From positions 62,001-126,000 of the forward strand of contig DYJD01000014.1 in NCBI GenBank assembly GCA_020723325.1: a stretch of DNA of 64,000 nucleotides, read 5' to 3'. Below the pieces are notes generated by a model. It was given only the letters and a program-made list of their open reading frames with translations. It had not been told where the DNA came from and did no database searches. Below are positions 59,329 to 64,000 of this stretch, in pieces. Origin of the DNA: Desulfosudis oleivorans (GTDB taxonomy: Bacteria > Desulfobacterota > Desulfobacteria > Desulfobacterales > SURF-7). Made by a program: the position numbers and the translations under genes. Positions within the stretch are counted from its first letter, which is position 1. Every line of letters starts with the position of its first letter.

Positions 59329-60069
59329 TCACTTCCTTTCCAGCGGCCATTCTTCCTGGGCCGCGTAATAGGCTGCAAGGGTGCCGATATCCCGCAGATA
59401 CCCCTTGATTCGATAGCCGTACATTTTTCCAGTAAGCCGCGGCAGCACGTCATGCCCCAGGTCCAGCACGGCGGGATCCTGGCGCTGATTTACCGCCGCA
59501 GGAAAAAAATCAAACAGCCTGCGGGAAGCCACATAGATCCCGGCATTGGCCAGGTTCGTGGCCGGATGTGGCGGTTTCTCAACAAAGCTCAAGATCTTGC
59601 CGCGCCCATCCAGTTCGGCGATTCCGCAAGCACTGGGATTTTGCGTATGAAACAGTCCCATGGTCAATACGCAGTCCTTCTCCCTGCGCCCCTGATGATC
59701 GGCCAGCATATCCTTAAGATCCATATCGGTCAAGTTGTCGGCATAGACGATCAGGAAGGTTTCTTCGTCAGCCACGAAATCGCGGTTGGCCCAGATGGTG
59801 CCGCCGCTGCCCAACAGCACCTCTTCCCATACCCAGACCACCTTCAGGTTGTTTGCGGCGCGCCTTTGTCTTTCCTGCAAAAAGGCTTTCACCTGATCCG
59901 CCAGGTGGTGCAGATTGATCAGCACCTCGGCCACGCCGGCGGCTTCCAACCTGGCCAGCCAAATTTCCAGCAAGGGCACGCCCCGGATGGGCACCAGGCA
60001 TTTGGGGACAGTGCTGGTCAACGGTTGCAAACGCGTGCCTTTGCCCGCAGCCAGGAGAAAGGCCTTCAT
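59329..60069 (-). CDS. hddC: Sugar-1-phosphate nucleotidyltransferase (HddC-like)
   Basis: A 246-residue nucleotidyltransferase: MKAFLLAAGKGTRLQPLT (nucleotide loop), PKCLVPIRGVPLLE, VYADNLTDMDLKDML and VEKPPHPATNLANAGIYV. It transfers a nucleotide to a sugar 1-phosphate; with hddA and gmhA it is probably the guanylyltransferase of GDP-D-glycero-manno-heptose synthesis. The start at 60069 overlaps the epimerase stop (ATGA). gmhA follows 6 bases on. Confidence 0.82.
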   Translation of the reverse strand: MKAFLLAAGKGTRLQPLTSTVPKCLVPIRGVPLLEIWLARLEAAGVAEVLINLHHLADQVKAFLQERQRRAANNLKVVWVWEEVLLGSGGTIWANRDFVADEETFLIVYADNLTDMDLKDMLADHQGRREKDCVLTMGLFHTQNPSACGIAELDGRGKILSFVEKPPHPATNLANAGIYVASRRLFDFFPAAVNQRQDPAVLDLGHDVLPRLTGKMYGYRIKGYLRDIGTLAAYYAAQEEWPLERK

Positions 60070-61205
60070 TCGGGCTTTCCCGCCTGACGGATGACATGCA
60101 GGTTTTTCATATGGGTTTTGGCATATTCCAGAATATCGTCGATTTCCTCTTGCTCGGCCAGATAAGCCCAATAGGAGCGGATGCTGTCTTCTATGCCGCG
60201 GGTCGCTTGCCAGCCCAGGGCCTGTAAACGGCCGGTGTCGGAAACAATATGGCGCGTATCCCCATAGCGATAGTACCCGGAGATGACGGGCGGCACGGCT
60301 TTGCCCGTCAGGCCCTGCATGCGGTTGTAGAAATCGAGGACGGTCCAGGCTTTTCCGCCGCCCACGTTGAATACATTGTAGTCGGCCGCAGGATGATCAA
60401 GCACCAGCAGATTGGCAGCCACCACGTCGCTGATGTTGACAAAATCCCGGACTTGACGGCCGTCTTCAAAAATGGTGGGCGGGTGATCAAAATAGAGACT
60501 GAGAGCAAAGATCCGCATGGCGCCTGAATAAGCGTTGTAAAAGGATTGGCGCGGTCCCTGGACAATGGAATAGCGCATAGCCACCGAGGGAATCCCGTAG
60601 CGCCGTCCCAGGTGCAGGGCGATTTGCTCCTGGGTGAATTTGGAAATGGCGTACTGGTTGCACGGTGTGGCCACGCTTTCATCCGAAGGCAGCCATTGCA
60701 GGTTGCGGCCGCAGGCTTCGCAGGCATGCTCCCAAATCCCTTTGGAAAGCTGGGCCTCCAAACGGATGGAAGGGTAAAGGCAACGCTCCTTTTGGGGAGA
60801 ACAGGCCGGGCAGTAGTAACGCCCTTCGCCCATCACCGCCTGGCTGGCAGCCACGATGATTTTTCGAATGCGGTTGGTCCAACCCCGGGCCACGATGAGC
60901 TCATACAAAAGCGCGGTGGAAACGGCATTGACCTGAAAGTAGGTTGAAAAATCCGGCAGATAATCCTGGTAGGCAGCGAAATGATATACCGCTTCCACAT
61001 CTGCCAAGGCGGCCTGCAAGGTGGCTTTGTCGCAGACATCGCCGCGGATGAACTCCGCCTGGGGATGCAGATAAGCGGGTTTGCCCTTTGGGTGGACGGT
61101 GGGTTGCAGAATGTCCAGTATCCGGACTTGATGCCCGGCCTGGATCAGGGCGTCGGTGGTGTGGGAACCGATGAATCCGGCTCCGCCGGTGACAAGAATC
61201 TTCAT
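60066..61205 (-). CDS. NAD-dependent epimerase/dehydratase with a Cys-pair insert
   Basis: A 379-residue extended SDR: GGAGFIGSH at 7-15, and a YxxxK pair in NQYAISKFTQEQ. Between the cofactor fold and the Tyr there is an insertion with CPAC, a later CEACG and another Cys (ATPCNQY), which looks like a zinc ribbon and is unusual for the family. The end has VFNVGGGKAWTVLDF and GYYRYGDTRHIVSD. It may be a GDP-heptose or other nucleotide-sugar epimerase. It overlaps hddC by 4 bases and comes 27 bases after hddA. Confidence 0.85.
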   Translation of the reverse strand: MKILVTGGAGFIGSHTTDALIQAGHQVRILDILQPTVHPKGKPAYLHPQAEFIRGDVCDKATLQAALADVEAVYHFAAYQDYLPDFSTYFQVNAVSTALLYELIVARGWTNRIRKIIVAASQAVMGEGRYYCPACSPQKERCLYPSIRLEAQLSKGIWEHACEACGRNLQWLPSDESVATPCNQYAISKFTQEQIALHLGRRYGIPSVAMRYSIVQGPRQSFYNAYSGAMRIFALSLYFDHPPTIFEDGRQVRDFVNISDVVAANLLVLDHPAADYNVFNVGGGKAWTVLDFYNRMQGLTGKAVPPVISGYYRYGDTRHIVSDTGRLQALGWQATRGIEDSIRSYWAYLAEQEEIDDILEYAKTHMKNLHVIRQAGKPE

Positions 61206-61232
61206 TTGATTGCTCCGGAAAAAGGCTTCATT

Positions 61233-62228
61233 TTATTTGCTGGAATAGGAATGATCCTCGAAGATCACCTTACTGCCGCTTTTTTCCATCATAAAGGGCA
61301 ATTCGCGGTACTCTTTCAAGGCTTCGAAAACGGCATTCTGGTTTTCCCGGGGAACAATCAACAACAAAAAACCACCGCCGCCGGCACCGGCGATTTTTCC
61401 GGCCAATGCCCCGGCGTTTTTGGCTTTGGCATACATCTCATCGATCTGGTCGTTGGAAATTCCCGCAGCCATCTGCTGCTTCAGGCACCAGTTGCGATCC
61501 AGCAGCAAGCCGCAGGTGTGAATATCGCCTTGCTCCATGGCCTGGGCAAAGGGCTCCACCAGCTCGACCATCTTTTTCATGCTCTCCAATTTTTCAGACT
61601 GATTCAAGCCCTGCTGCTGACGGGTGAGAATCTCGTCCGCGCTGCGGGTGATCCCTGTGAAATAGAGCAGCAAGGAGGCGGAGAATTTGCGGAGCACGGC
61701 CGGATCCATTTTTTGGGGGAGCCGTTCCGTTAGGTCGCCGGCCAGAAATCGAAAGCGGTTGACCCCGCCGTAAGCCGCGGCATATTGGTCCTGGCGGCCG
61801 ATGGGCTTTCCCAGAATATCGATTTCAATATGGCAGGCATCCCTGGCCAACTGTTCGGCGGTCACCAGCTCGTTTTGAAAGGCATACAAGGCATGCAGCA
61901 AGGCCACGGTAATGGAACTGGAACTGCCCAGGCCGGAGCCGGAAGAGGGGATGTCCGCCAGGGTGGTGATCTCCACCCCTTTTTCCACGCCAGTGAGTTT
62001 CATGGCTTCCCGCACCAGGTCATGCTCGATCTCGGAAACATGGCCGACACATTCCTTGCGGGAATAATTGATGTAAATCATGTCGTCAAAGCGCTCTTTC
62101 ACAATGGCATAAACGAACTTGTCAATGGCGGTGCAGATCACCTCACCCTGGTGTTTATTGTAGAAACTGCGCATGTCCGACCCGCCGCCCACAAAACTGA
62201 TGCGCAGCGGCGTTTTCACGATGATCAT
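61233..62228 (-). CDS. hddA: GHMP kinase, HddA-type heptose 7-phosphate kinase
   Basis: A 331-residue GHMP kinase: PLRISFVGGGSDM (start), IPSSGSGLGSSSSITVALLHA (ATP loop), IGRQDQYAAAYGG and the C-terminal KIAGAGGGGFLLL. This is the D-glycero-alpha-D-manno-heptose 7-phosphate 1-kinase pattern. First gene of the heptose operon (hddA, epimerase, hddC, gmhA). No gmhB phosphatase is in sight; the HAD at 56087 could not be placed in that step by sequence alone. AAGGGAG precedes the ATG. Confidence 0.88.
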   Translation of the reverse strand: MIIVKTPLRISFVGGGSDMRSFYNKHQGEVICTAIDKFVYAIVKERFDDMIYINYSRKECVGHVSEIEHDLVREAMKLTGVEKGVEITTLADIPSSGSGLGSSSSITVALLHALYAFQNELVTAEQLARDACHIEIDILGKPIGRQDQYAAAYGGVNRFRFLAGDLTERLPQKMDPAVLRKFSASLLLYFTGITRSADEILTRQQQGLNQSEKLESMKKMVELVEPFAQAMEQGDIHTCGLLLDRNWCLKQQMAAGISNDQIDEMYAKAKNAGALAGKIAGAGGGGFLLLIVPRENQNAVFEALKEYRELPFMMEKSGSKVIFEDHSYSSK

Positions 62229-62274
62229 GTATTTTCTCCCTTGTTTCCCTGCCCGGCTGGAGCACTATCCACCC

Positions 62275-62865
62275 TCAGCGGTTCAATGCATGATAATAAT
62301 TCAGCACTTTCTTTACATAATCTTCCGTCTCAGGATAGGGGGGGATCATCCGGTTGTATTGGTCCACGGCGCCCGGCCCGGCATTATAGGCGGCCAGGGC
62401 CAGGGAGAGATTGCCGTCAAAACGATTCAGCATCTCTTTTAAGTAGCAACTGCCGCCCATGATATTTTCCCAGGGACTGAAGGGATCGGTAATGTTCAGG
62501 GCTGAATAATTTTCCGGCATGATCTGCATCAAACCCTTGGCGCCTTTTCTGGAGACGGCTTTGGGGTTGAAATTGGATTCCACCTTGATGAGGGCCTTGA
62601 TCAGGGAAAAATCAAGACCGTGTTTGCGGGAGGCCTGCAGAATAAAGTGATCATACTTGTCCGAGGTGTATACTTCACCGTCGTCTTCGCCCCCCGGCTC
62701 CTCTTTGATGAAAATTTCATAGCCGGAGGAAACCGGTACATTGGTAAAATGGCATACCCCGTTTTTATCAATATAACGATAAATGTCCGCCGCCGCCGGT
62801 GAGGCCCCGAGGGCGGATAACCCGAACGCCAAGCAGGCAAATATCAGTTTACCGGACTTCTTCAC
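62275..62865 (-). CDS. Lytic transglycosylase (SLT domain) with DUF4124 N-terminus
   Basis: A 196-residue secreted protein. A signal peptide (ACLAFGLSALGASPAAA) leads into a DUF4124 part (DIYRYIDKNGVCHFTNVP) and then an SLT transglycosylase domain with the catalytic Glu in IKVESNFNPKAVS, GAKGLMQIMPENYSAL and AYNAGPGAVDQYNRMIPPYPETEDYV. It cuts peptidoglycan. The start is GTG at 62865, with no obvious ribosome site. It lies upstream of hddA with a 46-base gap. Confidence 0.92.
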   Translation of the reverse strand: MKKSGKLIFACLAFGLSALGASPAAADIYRYIDKNGVCHFTNVPVSSGYEIFIKEEPGGEDDGEVYTSDKYDHFILQASRKHGLDFSLIKALIKVESNFNPKAVSRKGAKGLMQIMPENYSALNITDPFSPWENIMGGSCYLKEMLNRFDGNLSLALAAYNAGPGAVDQYNRMIPPYPETEDYVKKVLNYYHALNR

Positions 62866-62972
62866 GCGCTGTTGTACCCAAACCTGAATTCATCAGAAAC
62901 CCTTTTCCCAAATCCCTTGCAACTGCCGACCCCCTTATCATATTATTAACACAGAATAATTTCCAGTATTTT

Positions 62973-64000
62973 TTATGAAAACAGATCCAACTGCACCTGT
63001 TGCGGCTTGTTTTCCGGATTTTCCGATTTCTTGCGCCGGCCGGCTTTTTCCCGGCGGATCAGTTCTTTTTCAATATCGCTGATAAAGGCTGACGGCTCCC
63101 TGGGTACCGTCTCGCCGAATAAACGCCGCATGTTTGCGTAAGTTAGGATCAATTGCTCCTTGGCCCGGGTCATGCCCACATAAAATAAGCGTTTTTCCTC
63201 GGCCAGGTCCTGGCGCCGGCCGGGCCGCTGATACGGCACCAGGCCGTTTTCACACCCGGCAATGAAGACCACCGGAAATTCCAGCCCCTTGGCAGCATGC
63301 AGGGTCATCAAGGCCACGCGCTCGCTTTTGGAAAGGTAAATATCCTGGTCGCTTTGCAAGGCCAGGTTTTCCAAAAAATCCCGGGCCGAGTCGGCCCTTT
63401 CAGCCCGCAGTAGCAAACGGTCGAAAATTTCCCCGGCCTTTGGATCAGCTTCCAGGGCCGCCGCAATCGGTTTGATCTGGTCTTTTAAATACAAGAGCAC
63501 ATCCACCGCTTGCTGATTTTTCAACAGTTTTTTCATATCCAGCAACCGCTGGAAAAATTCCGCCAATTTCGCCTGGTGCTGGGTGCGCAGGCCCTTGATG
63601 GGAAAACGCCCAACATTGACCAGGGCTTCGGCGGCAGGCAGCTTGTTTTGAAAACACCAGGCCAAGAGCAAGTCCAAGGTCTGTTTTCCGATTCCATCCA
63701 CCAGGGCCGTCAGGCTTTGCTCCAGATCAGCATAGGTGCCCTGATCCGACAAGATGCGATACAAGGCCAGGATTTCCCGGATTCCCCGGCGGGAATAGGA
63801 ACGCGCCTTGCTCACAACTTGATAGGGGATGCCGGCCTTTTCAAATATCTCCGAAAAGACCAGCCCTTGTGCATTGGTGCGGAACAATACGGCCATGTCC
63901 CCGAAACTGAGCTCCCGGGAAGCGCGCCAATCTTCCACTTTGCCGAAATCCATGGAATGAAAGCCCATGCCCCCCACCAGTTGCTCGATCATCTTGCCGA
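62973..64000 (-). CDS. UvrD/Rep-type DNA helicase, C-terminal part
   Basis: The frame runs in from beyond the right edge, so the N-terminal helicase domain is missing; about 342 residues are visible. Motifs IV-VI are seen: DMAVLFRTNAQGLVFSEIFEKAGIPYQVV, MTLHAAKGLEFPVVFIAGCENGLVPY and RLFYVGMTRAKEQLILTYA. The extreme C-terminus is VQLDLFS, which fits the QLxLF sliding-clamp-binding motif. It probably unwinds DNA in repair or at stalled forks, guided by the beta clamp. Confidence 0.93.
   Translation of the reverse strand, partial: GKMIEQLVGGMGFHSMDFGKVEDWRASRELSFGDMAVLFRTNAQGLVFSEIFEKAGIPYQVVSKARSYSRRGIREILALYRILSDQGTYADLEQSLTALVDGIGKQTLDLLLAWCFQNKLPAAEALVNVGRFPIKGLRTQHQAKLAEFFQRLLDMKKLLKNQQAVDVLLYLKDQIKPIAAALEADPKAGEIFDRLLLRAERADSARDFLENLALQSDQDIYLSKSERVALMTLHAAKGLEFPVVFIAGCENGLVPYQRPGRRQDLAEEKRLFYVGMTRAKEQLILTYANMRRLFGETVPREPSAFISDIEKELIRREKAGRRKKSENPENKPQQVQLDLFS

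Noticed and set aside
1-64000. CRISPR array, tRNA, rRNA or prophage
   Set aside because: No regularly spaced direct repeats, cloverleaf-like sequence or phage structural genes were seen by eye.

Overview
The window looks like chromosome of a Gram-negative bacterium, most probably a Desulfobacterota (deltaproteobacterial) lineage. This is inferred from the mix of genes: LptF/LptG and ADP-heptose-type sugar genes (outer membrane, LPS), a TIGR02147-type regulator, a YchF-like DUF933 protein, a KamA-type aminomutase, FlhG/HDOD/GspE-type ATPase genes and a hybrid PAS histidine kinase. No rRNA, tRNA, CRISPR array, prophage or complete insertion sequence is visible.

Layout. 1-9.1 kb: hybrid histidine kinase (cut by the left edge) with a PilZ protein, dodecin, a YchF-like GTPase followed by recN, an FmdB-type zinc ribbon protein, and a beta-propeller lipoprotein with its TIGR02147 partner. 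9.4-12.5 kb: folate branch genes pabA and a pabB-pabC fusion behind a leader that holds a possible leader peptide and a terminator. 12.5-17.2 kb: a KamA aminomutase that keeps both lysine-reading Asp residues, an ATP-grasp ligase fused to a GNAT acetyltransferase, and a lipoprotein amidohydrolase. 19.9-28.6 kb: a GspE/PilB-like ATPase, FlhG-like ATPase, HDOD protein, B12-type radical SAM protein of the RiPP-maturase kind, threonine aldolase and an RluA-type pseudouridine synthase. 28.6-32.6 kb is an accessory patch: an AT-richer orphan membrane glycosyltransferase-like gene, a REP-associated (RAYT) transposase and a decayed alkB alkane hydroxylase gene. 32.6-39.1 kb: a diguanylate cyclase, an SDR, a cold-shock protein and a kinase-pseudokinase pair on one chain.

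The most striking part is 39.2-48.7 kb. Seven genes on the minus strand, almost without gaps, encode an ArnT-like glycosyltransferase, a HAD phosphatase, a UbiA-type polyprenyl-phosphate phosphoribosyltransferase, DprE1, DprE2, LptF and LptG. Together the first five could make polyprenyl-phospho-arabinofuranose, the donor known from mycobacteria, and pass the pentose to an envelope glycan; the last two are LPS exporter permeases. A second ArnT-like enzyme diverges from the operon.

48.7-55.5 kb: a Gld-type ABC transporter (ATPase, permease, GldG-like, DUF4340) with a small unknown protein, then an HtrA/DegP protease. 55.9-57.5 kb: a 32-residue THX ribosomal protein gene, a HAD phosphatase and an ExeA-type ATPase. 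57.8-64 kb: a PflA-like radical SAM protein, a heptose operon (hddA, an epimerase with an inserted Cys pair set, hddC, gmhA), a lytic transglycosylase and the C-terminal part of a UvrD-type helicase with a clamp-binding tail.

Several families of short palindromic repeats recur between genes (GTGGGAGCGGCTTCCAGCC type, TCGGGGTCGG type and GTAGGGGCG type), and one RAYT transposase that may mobilise one of them is present. Function calls rest on motif recognition by eye; no database search was possible.
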